A stretch of DNA of 64,000 nucleotides. It comes from GCA-2746795 sp963747345. GTDB lineage: Bacteria > Chloroflexota > Anaerolineae > Promineifilales > Promineifilaceae. Every line of letters starts with the position of its first letter. The first letter of the stretch is position 1. Both the position numbers and the translations under genes were made by a program. The stretch is taken from positions 1 through 64,000 of the forward strand of contig CAVVFA010000001.1 of the NCBI GenBank assembly GCA_963747345.1. The letters run 5' to 3'. Shown piece after piece: positions 1 through 10,250 of this stretch. A model generated the notes under the pieces. The model made no database searches, was not told the DNA's origin, and saw nothing but the letters and a program-made list of their open reading frames with translations.

Positions 1-237
1 ATCCTTGAGCATGATGAGTGGCTTATTGCCCAAGATCATGAACAAACAATGAATACCCGAGACATTGCAGAACTAACGACTGCAGCTTATCCAAACGAAT
101 CGTCTGCTTCGTTCTATCGACGAACGGTTAACACATTTAGAATCTTCTCAATAGAATCTTATAAAACGCTACTCCAGAATTATATAGCACGCAACATTGT
201 TGCAATTCAGTTTGTAGAGAATAAAAATGTTTTTTAA
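1..237 (+). CDS. C-terminal part of an unrecognised protein (runs off left edge)
   Basis: The frame is open from the first base and ends at the TAA at 235-237, giving about 78 residues of a C-terminus. The sequence is polar, with a Tyr/Phe-rich stretch (SFYRRTVNTFRIFSIESYK), and has no membrane segment or signature motif that I recognise. It stops 15 bases before the start of the secreted glycoside hydrolase at 253 and so may share its transcript. Given the glycan genes that follow, a sugar-related role is possible, but the visible residues do not support any function. Confidence 0.5.
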   Translation: MLEHDEWLIAQDHEQTMNTRDIAELTTAAYPNESSASFYRRTVNTFRIFSIESYKTLLQNYIARNIVAIQFVENKNVF

Positions 238-252
238 AAGGTGAAAAATAGT

Positions 253-1887
253 ATGTCTAAAAAATTGTCCAGACCAATGAAATTTATAGGGCTAATAGTG
301 TTGCTTGGCGTTTTATTAACTATTACCATCACTGTTTTAGCTGCTACAGTTAACGTTTCTACAGCCAATATCTCTACTGCCAATGTCTCAAATGAGAGCG
401 AACAACCACTCGATATTTCTTCAGATGACCTAAGTTGTCGTTTTGGTGCTACACCACTCAAATCTGATCAAGCATCAAAATTACAGGAGTTAGGTGCGGG
501 TTGGTATTTAAATTTTAGCGTAAATCCTTATGGCCCAGCTCCCGTTAACAGCGAGTTTGTACCTATGATTCGCTTGAAACAACTAAAAGATGGTGACAAT
601 TACCTCAATGGTTATACCGTTAATCCGCCCTTAACGGATACCGAATTAGGTAAAAAAATAGATGAAAATCAGGGTGCTACCTGGATTGTTGGCAACGAAC
701 CCGATCGTGGGCCAACCGATTTCAGTAGTCCCCAAGATGATATGATGCCGGAAATGTATGCACGCGCATTCCATGATGTCTATGAATATATCAAAGCACG
801 CGATCCCAGTGCCCTTAGTCGCCACTGCGGGTTTGGTAGAAATAACACCGGCAGAATACAATATTTAGATAAGATGGCAGGGGCTTATTATAAGAACTAT
901 GGCACGAATATTCCAGCAGATGTTTGGACGATGCACCTCTATATCATGCCAGAAGTCACCTATAAATATGAGGAAAACAGTATTGCTGCTGTTGCAGTTG
1001 GCACGGATCGCTTCTTGGGGATGCAGCAACCAGATCCAAATAAGAGTTATAGTTCACAATGTGGTGATGTTAACAATGATGTCTATTGTTTTGCGGATCA
1101 TGACAATACGGCTTTCTTTAAACGCCAAATCAGAGATTTACGCATCTGGATGAAAGAGCATGGACAGCAATATAAGCCACTTATTATTACTGAATATTCC
1201 ATCCTTTACCCATATGAAGAAGATGCTGGCTCCTGTTTTCTTCAAGATGAGTTTGGCAAGTGCTTTACACCGAATAGGGTTAGTAATTATTTGCGAAATA
1301 CGTTTGACCTAATTGATGGTGCCGGGGAAATGAAGGACGTGAATTTTGGTTTTCCTGTAGATGATTATCGTCTTGTACAACAAATTTTGTGGTTCAGCAT
1401 CAATACAGTTAATAATTCACCGTGGTTCTTCCAGTAATTTATATAATGATGGAATAACTCCAGTAGGGGCCGCGTTTATAGCAGAAATGGCGGAGCGCAC
1501 ACCTATCCCCAATCTAAAGACATGGTCTGTAACTAATGTGGCTGGCTTCATGATCCTCCAGCCGCCACAGCGACGGTTACACTATCCGCAGATATCTACA
1601 ACAATGGTAGTTTGACTGCCCCCGATTCAGTTATCGTAACTTTTTATGCAGATGCGGCAATGAAGAACGTCATTGATTCTGTTGCTATTCCAAGTGTTAG
1701 TGGATGCGCCCGCGGTTCAATTACGGCTACTGTTGATTGGAGCGGTTTAACTTCTGGCGTGCATCCGTATTGGGTGAAGGTGGATAGCAGTGGATTATTG
1801 GTTGAAGAATCAGAATCTGATAATGTAAATTCTGGTATTGTAATAATTGACCCGGAGCAAGTGTTTTTACCGCTCTCAACAAAATAA
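253..1887 (+). pseudogene. Secreted glycoside hydrolase (clan GH-A-like) with C-terminal CARDB-like domain, frameshifted
   Basis: The likely start is ATG 253, with AAAGG about 10 bases upstream; a GTG at 241 is the alternative. A hydrophobic signal segment at residues 10-30 suggests export. The catalytic domain has the paired glutamates typical of clan GH-A barrels: VGNEPDR (probable acid/base) and ITEYS (probable nucleophile), resembling Asl1-like/GH128-type hydrolases. The first frame stops at 1437. The protein continues in other frames (1441-1550, then about 1550-1887), giving a beta-rich tail with phrases such as VTLSADIYNNGS and VDWSGLTSGVHPYWVKVD that fit a CARDB-type adhesion module. 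Two small indels (near 1432 and 1550) break it. It lies with glycosyltransferases and probably acts on an envelope polysaccharide. The family call is moderately sure; the substrate is unknown. Confidence 0.6.
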
Positions 1888-2060
1888 TACAGTAAGTATT
1901 CAGCTAGAAGCCGAGGTTTTCGCCGGTATTCTATTTCGCAAGACGACAAAAACTTCGATTTTCTAGCGATTGAAATGCCAAAATCAAGGTTTATTTCATA
2001 TGCAAACTATTTAAACTGCGCTAACAACTTTCAACGATGGTGATTATGAAGTGGAGATAT

Positions 2061-3441
2061 TGTCAAATGTTGTGGATCGCCGGTTCCAGGGTGGCGTCCA
2101 TCGGCAGGTTAACAACAGAATTAGACGGCAAGTCCGGCAAGATGCGGGTCTTGCCATCGGGAAACTACACGGCCTGAACCAGAGGAACAAGATGGGCCGA
2201 GTTTGCTGCGCCACGCTTTTCAGCCATCGTCAGCAGCTTGAAGGCCATTGCCAACCAGCGTTGCGCGACCCGGCTCCTTTGGTAGTGCGAGTTCTGGCTT
2301 TCACGGTGGCAAAGGTGGATTCAATGGCATTGGTAGTGCGCAGATGAATCCAATGGGTGGCTGGGTAATCCATAAAAGTAAAAAGCGTCTCCTGGTCTTT
2401 GAGCAGACAGTCGACCGCTTTAGGGTATTTGGCCTGGTATTCTTCTTGAAAGCGGGCCATTTCCGCCAGCGCCGTTGCTTTGTCAGGGGCACGCATGATT
2501 TCGTGCAGGTGGGATTTAGCGCGAGGTTGTAGGCGTTTAGGCAACTTGTCGAGTACATTGGCGATTTTGTGGACCCAGCAGCGTTGTTCTTCGGTTTGGG
2601 GTAGACTTGGCGCAAAGCAGCCCAGAAGCCCAGTGCACCGTCAGCAGCGGCCCTGGTATTTGCGGCCCGGCGTTATTTGAGATCACGCAGTAAGGTGGCC
2701 CAGGATTCGGTTGATTCTCGATAGCCATCCTCCAGGGCAATGACCTCCTTAAAACCATCTGGTCGCACGCCGATGATGACCAGGCAAGCCAGCCGGTCAT
2801 CTTCAAGGCGCACATTAAAATGAACACCATCAGCCCAGATATAGGTATAGGTCTTGTCTGTTAACAGCAGTTTGCGCCACGTTTTGTACTCATCTTGCCA
2901 GACGGCGAGCAAACGGGTGACGGTCGTCAGCAGACCGGACAGGTTTTTTTCTCCAAGCAAAGCGCCCAAGGCTTCTTGAAAATCGCCTGTAGAAAGGCCT
3001 CGCAGATAGAGAACGGGCACCGCTTCTTCCAGGCGAGGTGTTTTGCGCATATAGGGCGGCAGGATGTTGCTCGTGAATTTTTGCCCATCCCGTTTGTCAT
3101 GGACGCGAGGCGCTTTTATTTTGATTTGTCCCGCGCCACATTGCACGATGCGCTCTTGAGCCAACCCATTGCGGACAACCAGCGCATGTCCATTTTCATC
3201 ACGCTCTTGGCTGTGACGTTGGATGTAGTTTTCTACTTCGATCTGTAAGGCGGCTTCCAGCATGCGTTGTGCTCCGCGTCTGACAAGGTCATCTAGGGTT
3301 GAATAGATTTCGGTTCGAATATCAGCAATGTGTGTGGTATGTTTGTCCACGGCGTATTCTCCTTGCGGCTTCTAACCGCTTCATAGGTTTGGTCACCTAC
3401 GAGGATACGCCACCCTTTTTCGCCAATCCACAACTTTTGAT
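2061..3441 (-). mobile_element. IS256-family insertion sequence, decayed
   Basis: The ends form an imperfect inverted repeat: left TGTCAAATGTTGTGGAT, then GGGTGGCGT; right (read inward) TATCAAAAGTTGTGGAT, then GGGTGGCGT. It is about 1.38 kb long and contains a single minus-strand transposase gene broken by frameshifts. I see no clear 8-9 bp target duplication, so either the exact ends are off by a base or two or the flanks have diverged. It sits between the glycoside hydrolase and the GT39-like gene, and so interrupts the glycan cluster. Confidence 0.8.
2165..3350 (-). pseudogene. IS256-family (MULE/DDE) transposase, frameshifted
   Basis: The N-terminal 225 residues (3350 down to about 2673) read as an IS256 transposase: an N-terminal helical DNA-binding part, then the DDE core entered at YIWADGVHFNVRLED (first catalytic Asp) and VIIGVRPDGFKEV. 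The frame is lost near 2675. The rest is found in other frames: a segment through 2540, and a C-terminal piece with HLRTTNAIESTFATVK, the usual glutamate-bearing motif of the family. A stop at 2165 follows HLVPLVQAV. At least two indels separate the pieces, so no intact transposase can be made unless these are sequence errors. Confidence 0.8.
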
Positions 3442-3495
3442 AATACCTCTATGAAGTGCGTGTTTATGCTATTCCTCGCTAAACAATAACGAGAC

Positions 3496-5000
3496 ATGAA
3501 TAAAACCGATTATAAACTACTTTCTCTTACTTTAATTATTTTTCTTTTCTTTCAAGTTGTGCTTATCTATTATGCACGTATAACAGATTATGATGAAGCG
3601 GTTTTTTTGGATGTTGCCAGAAATATTCAACGTTCTCAACTTCCTCTGAGATCTATTGGGCGAGAGGGGGTTTTATATTTCATACATACACCTCTTTATC
3701 TCTATGTTGTAACCGCATCTGTGGATGTTATTGGGGGACAATCCCGGATTGGTTCGCTTGGTAACTGTATTTTTTGGTATGGGAAGTATTATCTTAACAT
3801 ACTTGACAGTACGACAAACACAAACGGCCGTTTCTGGTTTTGTTGCTGGGGTATTATTGGCATTGAATACATTTTTTGCCATTTATTCTTACTTCTTGGA
3901 AATGGCTGTTCCTATGATGTTTTTCATTCTCTTGGCAATATACTTGTTGTCCAGAGAATGGAACCGCTCATTTTGGCGATATTTTGGGGCTGGTATCGCC
4001 GTTGCTCTCGCAATTATGCTAAAAGAATTGGCTCTAATTTTTCTCGTGGTGGCAACATCATACGTTTTTGTTTTTGGGCGAAATTGGCGCGAACGCATAT
4101 TATTATCTGTTTGGTTTGTGCTGCCAACCATCATAGCGATGGTAATGTGGGTATTATGGGGGGTCAACCTTAGATAAAAGCGAATTTGGGGCAGGAACGT
4201 CGCGCTGGTTGGGGTTTATTCAGGGAGGCAATAATGCAGCCGGTACACGTGATCTTCAATTGCTCCCCTGGTTAAATATCCTTAGTAATAATTTTTATAG
4301 TTGGGGCATGCTTGTTTTATTTGGCTTCGCAATTTTTGCCTATTTTATTTGGTTTCACCGAAAACTCCCCCAAATTTTTTGGTTACTGTTATTGTATTTT
4401 GGTCTCGCTACTGGTGCCTCGTTTTTTATTAGTATAAAAGAGCCTCGTCATATTGTTGCTCTGATACCAGTGGTTGCTATGATGATTGGGATGCTGGTTA
4501 ATTGGGAAGCTGTGTGGAATTGGGTTCGTACAAAACCGATAAGATTAATACCAATCGTTGCTATTGTTTTATTATTAGCTTGGAATATTTCGCCGTTTAA
4601 ATTCCCATCAATGGTTCAATGGGAACAAAAAGCAAGTTGGTGGGAGCCAATGTTTTCACACCGAATTTTCTATAGTCAACAATACTATAGTGTGCTCAAA
4701 GATACGGGCCATTACCTTGCAGAAGTCACACCACTAGAAACAGTTATTACAGTTATGCATGAAGGGCCTATTGTTGGCTATTACGCAGATCGTTCCAATT
4801 ATTTCCTTTATACAATGAAATACCCAAGAGTATTAGAAATTTTGGAAAACACGGAATTTTTGGTTGTTGATCGACAATTGTTTTTTGAATTATCTCCAGA
4901 AGAAATCAATGTTGTAATGCAATATATAGAGGATAATTTTAAAGTAATACAGGTTTTAGATAACCAAAATCGACAAGTATCTGTTTATCAGCGTCAATAA
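3496..5000 (+). pseudogene. GT39/ArnT-like membrane glycosyltransferase, frameshifted
   Basis: Three overlapping frames (3496 to about 3760; about 3740-4177; about 4170-5000) join into one protein of about 500 residues. It has an N-terminal membrane segment, then the acidic ITDYDEAVF motif typical of lipid-phosphosugar-dependent GT-C enzymes, many hydrophobic helices, and a soluble C-terminal part of about 150 residues with GPIVGYYADRSNYFLY. The family (dolichyl/polyprenyl-phosphate-mannose-protein mannosyltransferase-like) transfers sugars from polyprenyl carriers on the outer face of the membrane. Two indels break the frame although the protein sequence on both sides is well preserved. The neighbours are FkbM, GT4 and another GT-C-like gene. 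Confidence 0.65.
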
Positions 5001-5015
5001 TCGAGCGGCTTTTGT

Positions 5016-5873
5016 TTAGCCAGGAATGTCCCAGGTCATATAGCTGATGTTTTCAGCTGGAATATATTGGCAACAATAGTCATACAGCATTTGTGGGTTG
5101 AAGCCTTTCGCACTTAAATGTTCATTTGTATGAAATTCTGCTGACAGATAATCAATAACCGTTAGCTTTGATGTGTTTAACAATATTTCGTATTCTGAAC
5201 CCTCGCAATCAATCTTCAATAAGCGGCAATGATCAATTTTATATGTTTCAAAAATGGAATTTAGTGTCGTAGATTCCACTGGATATTCTACATAATTATT
5301 ACTATCAAGATTGCCGGGTTCCCAAGTAGCGGTTGCGCCACCAGAATTATGTTTGAAATTGACGGTCATGAGCATAGAACGGCCGTCATTCGTTACAGCC
5401 TGATTAAATAAGTGGATATTTGTTACCCCATTTGCAGCTATATTTTTTTGAAAATGATGGAAATTGTCTGGAATTGGCTCATAGGCGTATATTGTTATAT
5501 TCGGACGTAATTTTGCTAAATAGATAGAAAGAATGCCTATATGACCACCGATGTCAATAACCACATCATTTTCTTCGAAAGGAATACTATCCAAACCATA
5601 ATATTCTTTGCTTAATTCCTGTGCAATGAGATTAGCTGCACCTGATGAAGCATAATCATAAATTTCCAGCTTAATACCATTGATGTTGTAGCAGCGCCCT
5701 ACCGTAATTTGAGGTAGGGGGATTTGTTCGATTGCGGGCGAGTTCGGAAGAACCAATTGAGATTTTCCTAAAAGGCGTGGTATATGGTACTGAAAATATT
5801 GAGTAACACCCTGCCAATTTAATTTTTCCCATTTAGTGGTGGGGTGAGATTCTTTTTTTTGTTTGTCCGACAT
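5016..5873 (-). CDS. FkbM family methyltransferase
   Basis: A 285-residue soluble protein. Residues from about 95 contain the SAM-binding motif I (DVVIDIGGHIGILSIYLA), followed by the acidic YAYEPIPDN loop. LLKIDCEGSEYEIL is the hallmark of the FkbM fold near the C-terminal third. Family members O-methylate sugars or polyketides. The setting among glycosyltransferase genes suggests methylation of a surface glycan. It is on the opposite strand to its neighbours and ends 16 bases from the end of the GT39-like gene, so the two converge. The start at 5873 is the only good ATG upstream of the domain. Intact; confident in the family, not in the acceptor. Confidence 0.85.
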   Translation of the reverse strand: MSDKQKKESHPTTKWEKLNWQGVTQYFQYHIPRLLGKSQLVLPNSPAIEQIPLPQITVGRCYNINGIKLEIYDYASSGAANLIAQELSKEYYGLDSIPFEENDVVIDIGGHIGILSIYLAKLRPNITIYAYEPIPDNFHHFQKNIAANGVTNIHLFNQAVTNDGRSMLMTVNFKHNSGGATATWEPGNLDSNNYVEYPVESTTLNSIFETYKIDHCRLLKIDCEGSEYEILLNTSKLTVIDYLSAEFHTNEHLSAKGFNPQMLYDYCCQYIPAENISYMTWDIPG

Positions 5874-6005
5874 GCATTTTACCTTTATTTTTTGATTTGG
5901 ATTCAGATAGATTGTGATTTTACCAGAAATTTTTCTATCAACACCGACATAGCCACGGGAATAAGAAGCAAAGCAGGTAAGATTTATAATTAAGGTTATT
6001 ATTAC

Positions 6006-8174
6006 GTGATGAATATTACAGTTTTAGCGCATGGATGGATGGTGTTTTTTATCATTCTAGGGGCTTCTTTTTCCCTTGGTTGGCTTATCATGGCTCAAGT
6101 GGTGTCTGCACAACGGCCGTTTGTTGGCACGCACACCGAGATGTTTTTTGCAAGTCTTTCATTGGGCATTGTTGTTATTGGTTGGTTGGCCTTTGTTTTG
6201 GCTGAAATCGGTTTTTTTTCAATTCTCGCATTGACAGTCCTTTGTGGAGGACTTTGGTTACTTCTTGTGCTACGCATACAACGGCATAAATCAGGATGGC
6301 GTATACCTTCTACTTACTCAGTAAACGACAAGCGGCTTTTTTCTTTTGTACCTAATTGGCTTGAATCTGCGGCACTAGGCGTATGGCTGTTAGTAGCCGT
6401 TTTCCTCTTCTTTCGTCCGCATCATTTTATCACCGGAGCTGCGGATGCGGGAGTTTATGTTAACTTAGGTGCTAATATTGCCCAGACTGGGCGTATTCTA
6501 ATTCAAGACGATGTACTTGCCAGCTTGCCGACTGCCCTTTACGCATCCTTCTTACGCCCCATCAGCAATGCAATTACCCCATACTACATCTTGCCTGGTT
6601 TCTCTGTAGTCGGTGAACCCGCTGGCGAAATCATCCCTCAATTTTATCATCTACACCCAGTTTGGCAGGCTATCGCCTATAGTTTAGGTGACGTGCAAGT
6701 TGAACTGATGGTAACCAGTTTCTGGACGCTACTGGGTTCTTTAGCTTTTTATTTTGCAGTACGTCGGCTAGTTGGATGGGAAATTGCGCTATTGGCGTTA
6801 GCTGGATTGACTTTAAATGCAATGCAAGTCTGGTTTGCTCGGTATCCTACTACCGAACCGCTGACACAATTTTTATTATGGACAGGTTTGTGGAGTCTAA
6901 GCGTTTGGGTTGAGGATCCCAAAAAGCGACCATTATGGGGATTGTTAGCGGGGTTGGCATTGGGTCAAACCTTTTTAGTAAGGATTGATATGCTTTTTAT
7001 TTTGCCTATATTTGTGTTGTTCGGCGTATGGTTATGGGCAAGAAATGGTTGGAAACGTAAGTATAACTGGTTTTTTCTGCCGCTGTTCCTTCTTGTTTTG
7101 CATTCTCTCGTTCATGCACTCTGGCAAAGTCAGCCCTACTTTTTTGAATTATTTGGCTTTGCCTTACGCTTGTTATCCAAAAGTTGGATTATTCCGGTAG
7201 TGATGGGAATTGGGTTGCTGGTGCTAGTTATAGGACTTGGTCGGTATCGACGCCAATTTTTACAATGCGTAGATCGCTATCAACGGCCGTTACTCGGGGT
7301 TCTTATTCTCGCATTTATTCTTTGGGCGATTTATGGCTGGTTTATTCGACCAAATATTGGAGAAGTAATCCTATGGAACGATCCTTACGGAGAAACGAAA
7401 ATCCCGCAACTTAATCATGAAAATCTGATACGAATCGGATGGTATCTTTCTCCGCTTGGTGTTTGGCTGGGAGTTGCTGGTATTGCTATGATGATTTGGA
7501 AAGTAAATGGAACAACGGCCGTTATGCTCGCTACCACCCTCCTCTTTTCCATCATATACATCACCAATATTCGGGCGACAAACTTCCAAATTTACGCCAT
7601 GCGCCGATATGTTCCAGCTACCCTGCCTATTTTCATTATGGGTGGCGCATATTTCTTGGGTTGGTTAGCCTCGCGCAAGAAAATCATAACATCCAGCCTC
7701 GCGTTAATCTTGACCATTGCTTGGCTAGGGGGATTCATTTGGTTATCCCGAGGGTTCATTAGCCAGGTCGATTATCAGGGTATCTTGCCACAAATCAATC
7801 AACTTGATGCTCAACTTGCCCCAGGTTCCATCCTGATTTTTAACGATCCCGCCCCTATTGGACAAGGTGATTCACTGGGAACACCCCTTCGCTTTCTCAA
7901 GGGTCATTACGTACTGACTTTGCGCGACCTAGCAGTGCTAGATGAAGATCTGTTTGCCCAAACCTTGCAGCAGTGGCAAGATCAGGGATACAACATATAT
8001 TGGATCATGGTTCCAGATGGGCATACATGGCCGCTATCTGACTGGCATCTTAAGGAAGTGGGAACATACAATATTCAGGCAGGCGTTTTAGAACATTCGT
8101 TTTATCATCGTCCCACACAGGTGAAAAATCAAAATTGGCAAGGCCAAATTACTAAAATCTATAAAGCACAATAA
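6006..8174 (+). CDS. Large polytopic membrane protein, GT-C-like glycosyltransferase
   Basis: A 722-residue protein with roughly 13-15 hydrophobic helices and a C-terminal soluble tail. Near residue 145 an extracytoplasmic loop carries GAADAGVYVNLGANIAQTG, reminiscent of the acidic first-loop motif of GT-C/GT39 enzymes. The tail (LDAQLAPGSILIFNDPAP and beyond) resembles the soluble C-terminal domain seen in such proteins. ATG codons at 6006 and 6009 are both possible. It is followed after 9 bases by the GT4 gene, so the two are probably co-transcribed. It most likely moves or adds sugars on a lipid carrier. The exact family is uncertain. Confidence 0.6.
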   Translation: MMNITVLAHGWMVFFIILGASFSLGWLIMAQVVSAQRPFVGTHTEMFFASLSLGIVVIGWLAFVLAEIGFFSILALTVLCGGLWLLLVLRIQRHKSGWRIPSTYSVNDKRLFSFVPNWLESAALGVWLLVAVFLFFRPHHFITGAADAGVYVNLGANIAQTGRILIQDDVLASLPTALYASFLRPISNAITPYYILPGFSVVGEPAGEIIPQFYHLHPVWQAIAYSLGDVQVELMVTSFWTLLGSLAFYFAVRRLVGWEIALLALAGLTLNAMQVWFARYPTTEPLTQFLLWTGLWSLSVWVEDPKKRPLWGLLAGLALGQTFLVRIDMLFILPIFVLFGVWLWARNGWKRKYNWFFLPLFLLVLHSLVHALWQSQPYFFELFGFALRLLSKSWIIPVVMGIGLLVLVIGLGRYRRQFLQCVDRYQRPLLGVLILAFILWAIYGWFIRPNIGEVILWNDPYGETKIPQLNHENLIRIGWYLSPLGVWLGVAGIAMMIWKVNGTTAVMLATTLLFSIIYITNIRATNFQIYAMRRYVPATLPIFIMGGAYFLGWLASRKKIITSSLALILTIAWLGGFIWLSRGFISQVDYQGILPQINQLDAQLAPGSILIFNDPAPIGQGDSLGTPLRFLKGHYVLTLRDLAVLDEDLFAQTLQQWQDQGYNIYWIMVPDGHTWPLSDWHLKEVGTYNIQAGVLEHSFYHRPTQVKNQNWQGQITKIYKAQ

Positions 8175-8183
8175 TTTATTCAG

Positions 8184-9431
8184 ATGATTAATGGATCCAA
8201 CAATACACCGATACAACGACCTCACATAGCATATTTTAGCCCCTTACCCCCTACGCACAGTGGTATTGCTGACTATAGTAGCGAGTTGTTACCCCATTTA
8301 GTCAACCACGTAGATATCACCTTGTTTTCTACTGAGCCAAATAAAATTGATTCTGAATTGAGGGAACACTTTCCAATTTACTCAATAGAACATTATCCAG
8401 AAATGCGGTGGCAATTTGATATACCATTCTATCAGATGGGGAATAATGCTTATCATGAAGCGATTTATCACATGTTTTTGCGCTATCCCGGGTTGGTAAC
8501 GTTACATGATTATTCTCTGTATCACTTTATGGCACACCGTACAATTGATAGTAACCAAGTTGGTGGTTATATGCGTGAATTAGGCTATGGATTGGGGAGT
8601 CGGGGAATTGAACAAGTTCGGCAAAATAGAATGGGAGACACTGCCTATCCATTGCATGAAGCCCCCTTGAACAAGCGCCTTCTTGATTTGAGTTTAGGCA
8701 CCGTTGTGCATAGTTACTATGCTAAAAATTTAATTTCGGCTCAAAGTCCAGAGTTGCCAGTCGCGGTGATTCCGCAGCACATGACAATTCTAAGCGAAGA
8801 ATCCCGCCGTCATCAATTACCATGGCCTCAAGATGCTGTCATTTTTGCCAGTGTTGGACAAATCACAACAGCAAAACAAATCGAATTCGCTTTACGTGCC
8901 TTTAAGAAGCTGCGTGAAGAACATTCCCATGTTTTTTATTTATTAGTGGGCGAAAAGATGGGAGATGTGGATTTAGCGGGAATCATTCAAGCTCTCGACC
9001 TGTGTGGTTGTGTGCAGCATATTGGGTATGTAACTGATAAACAAGAATTTGTGGATTGGATTTATGCGTCTGATGTCATCATCAATTTACGTTATCCGAC
9101 TATTGGGGAGACTTCGGCATCTGCTTTAAGAGCCTTGGCGGCTGGTCGTGCGCTCATCCTGTTTGATCATGGCTGGTATAGTGAACTCCCTGATGATATT
9201 TGCATCAAGATTCCGCCCTTGGATGAAGATGCGTTGGTTTCTGTCATGTCCCAACTCGTACAACAACCCAAAATACGACAGCAGTTAGGCGAACATGGAC
9301 GACAATACATAAATAACCAGCATCTTCCCGATTCTGTGGCGAATGCTTATGCCTCATTTATTCATGACCAATTAAGTCGATTAAGAATCCGTCTTCCCAA
9401 ATCGGATTTTGATGAGTCTAAGAAAATTTAA
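8184..9431 (+). CDS. GT4-family glycosyltransferase (GT-B fold)
   Basis: 415 residues. The N-terminal Rossmann domain starts at IAYFSPLPPTHSGIADYSSEL, a typical acceptor-side loop of retaining GT4 enzymes. The C-terminal donor-binding domain has FASVGQITTAKQIEFALRAF and FYLLVGE, followed by the acidic NLRYPTIGETSASALRALAAG motif that contacts the nucleotide sugar. It transfers a sugar from an NDP-sugar in the cytoplasm, probably onto a surface polysaccharide. It lies 9 bases after the membrane GT-C-like gene in the same direction. Intact. An ISKra4-like fragment begins about 70 bases downstream. Confidence 0.85.
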   Translation: MINGSNNTPIQRPHIAYFSPLPPTHSGIADYSSELLPHLVNHVDITLFSTEPNKIDSELREHFPIYSIEHYPEMRWQFDIPFYQMGNNAYHEAIYHMFLRYPGLVTLHDYSLYHFMAHRTIDSNQVGGYMRELGYGLGSRGIEQVRQNRMGDTAYPLHEAPLNKRLLDLSLGTVVHSYYAKNLISAQSPELPVAVIPQHMTILSEESRRHQLPWPQDAVIFASVGQITTAKQIEFALRAFKKLREEHSHVFYLLVGEKMGDVDLAGIIQALDLCGCVQHIGYVTDKQEFVDWIYASDVIINLRYPTIGETSASALRALAAGRALILFDHGWYSELPDDICIKIPPLDEDALVSVMSQLVQQPKIRQQLGEHGRQYINNQHLPDSVANAYASFIHDQLSRLRIRLPKSDFDESKKI

Positions 9432-9499
9432 GTGCCGTGTCGTGGTTAAGGTATATCGCGTATGCTTTTTGCTGGTTTTCTGCTGTGCATAGAAACGAC

Positions 9500-10104
9500 G
9501 TGTGCGCGGGATTTTTGTTGACAGATAATAGGGGGGAAAAAGTAGGAGGTCAATAGCGATGAAAAAACGAGACAAGTGGACAGCATCCTTCCAAGACGCA
9601 AGCGAAACGGTCAGCAATTGGCGCGAGGCACACCCTCGTGCCACATTCACCGATATTGAAAACAGTGTAGACGAGCAACTCGCACAACTACGAACAAAGA
9701 TGATCCAAGACTTGGTGCAGGAAAGCAAGCTGGTAAATATCAAAGAACTACCCCACGAAGAACGACCTCTCTGCCCTGCCTGTGGTAAGCCGCTAGCCGC
9801 TAATGGAAGGCAAACACGCCAGTTGATAACCGATCACGACCAGGTGATAGAACTGGAACGAAGCAAAGGATACTGTCGGAGCTGTCGCGTCAGCTTTTTC
9901 CCCCCTAGATGAAGAATTGCAACTACTGCCCGGTCAATACACGCCACAAATACAAGAAGCGATGACCCGATTGGGCAGTAAAATGCCCTATGAACAAGCG
10001 GTTGAAGAAGTGTGGTTGAATCAACGGACACGGGTGAAAGAATGCACGTTGCGGGATACAACCAACCGGCACGGTCGATTAGCGGAAGCAATCGTCAAAG
10101 CAGG
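9500..10104 (+). mobile_element. ISKra4-like insertion sequence, 5' fragment (copy 1)
   Basis: It starts with the same left end (GTGTGCGCGGGATTTTTGTT) as the complete copy at 16225 and is nearly identical to it for about 600 bp. It holds ORF1 at 9559-9912 (zinc-ribbon protein with CPACGKP and CRSCRV) and the first 62 codons of ORF2 from 9917. Similarity ends abruptly after the codons for AEAIVKA at about 10104. What follows is unrelated, so the catalytic part and right end are gone. It cannot transpose by itself. The break lies just upstream of an IS701-like element, which suggests nested insertion and deletion. Confidence 0.8.
9559..9912 (+). CDS. ISKra4-like ORF1, zinc-ribbon N-terminal transposase domain
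   Basis: A 117-residue protein. The N-terminal helical part carries the family-like SWREAHPRATFTDIE phrase (here with NWREAHP), and two CxxC pairs at the C-terminus (CPACGKPLAANG, CRSCRV) form a zinc ribbon. The good ribosome-binding site GGAGG lies 8 bases before ATG 9559. It is almost identical to the ORF1 at 16283. In the intact element it is joined to ORF2 by a frame change at the C-run just before its stop; here ORF2 is truncated, so the product would be non-functional for transposition. Confidence 0.75.
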   Translation: MKKRDKWTASFQDASETVSNWREAHPRATFTDIENSVDEQLAQLRTKMIQDLVQESKLVNIKELPHEERPLCPACGKPLAANGRQTRQLITDHDQVIELERSKGYCRSCRVSFFPPR

Positions 10105-10250
10105 TGGTGCGCGGTGGGCGCTGGCACACACCCGCCCAAAATCAGTATGCTTAATACTACAACGAGACTTTGAAATCCCAGATATGGAGTAATCAAAGCA
10201 AATCGAGAGAATTGACCCAGATATGGAATAGATGAAATTGCAGTTCAATT
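10105..10250. other. Short unassigned DNA between two IS remnants
   Basis: It holds no gene. CTTAATACTACAACGAGA at 10150-10167 is repeated in inverted orientation at 11418-11435, beyond the IS701-like element, so the pair brackets that element and may be the ends of an older insertion. CCCAGATATGGA also appears twice here. Confidence 0.4.
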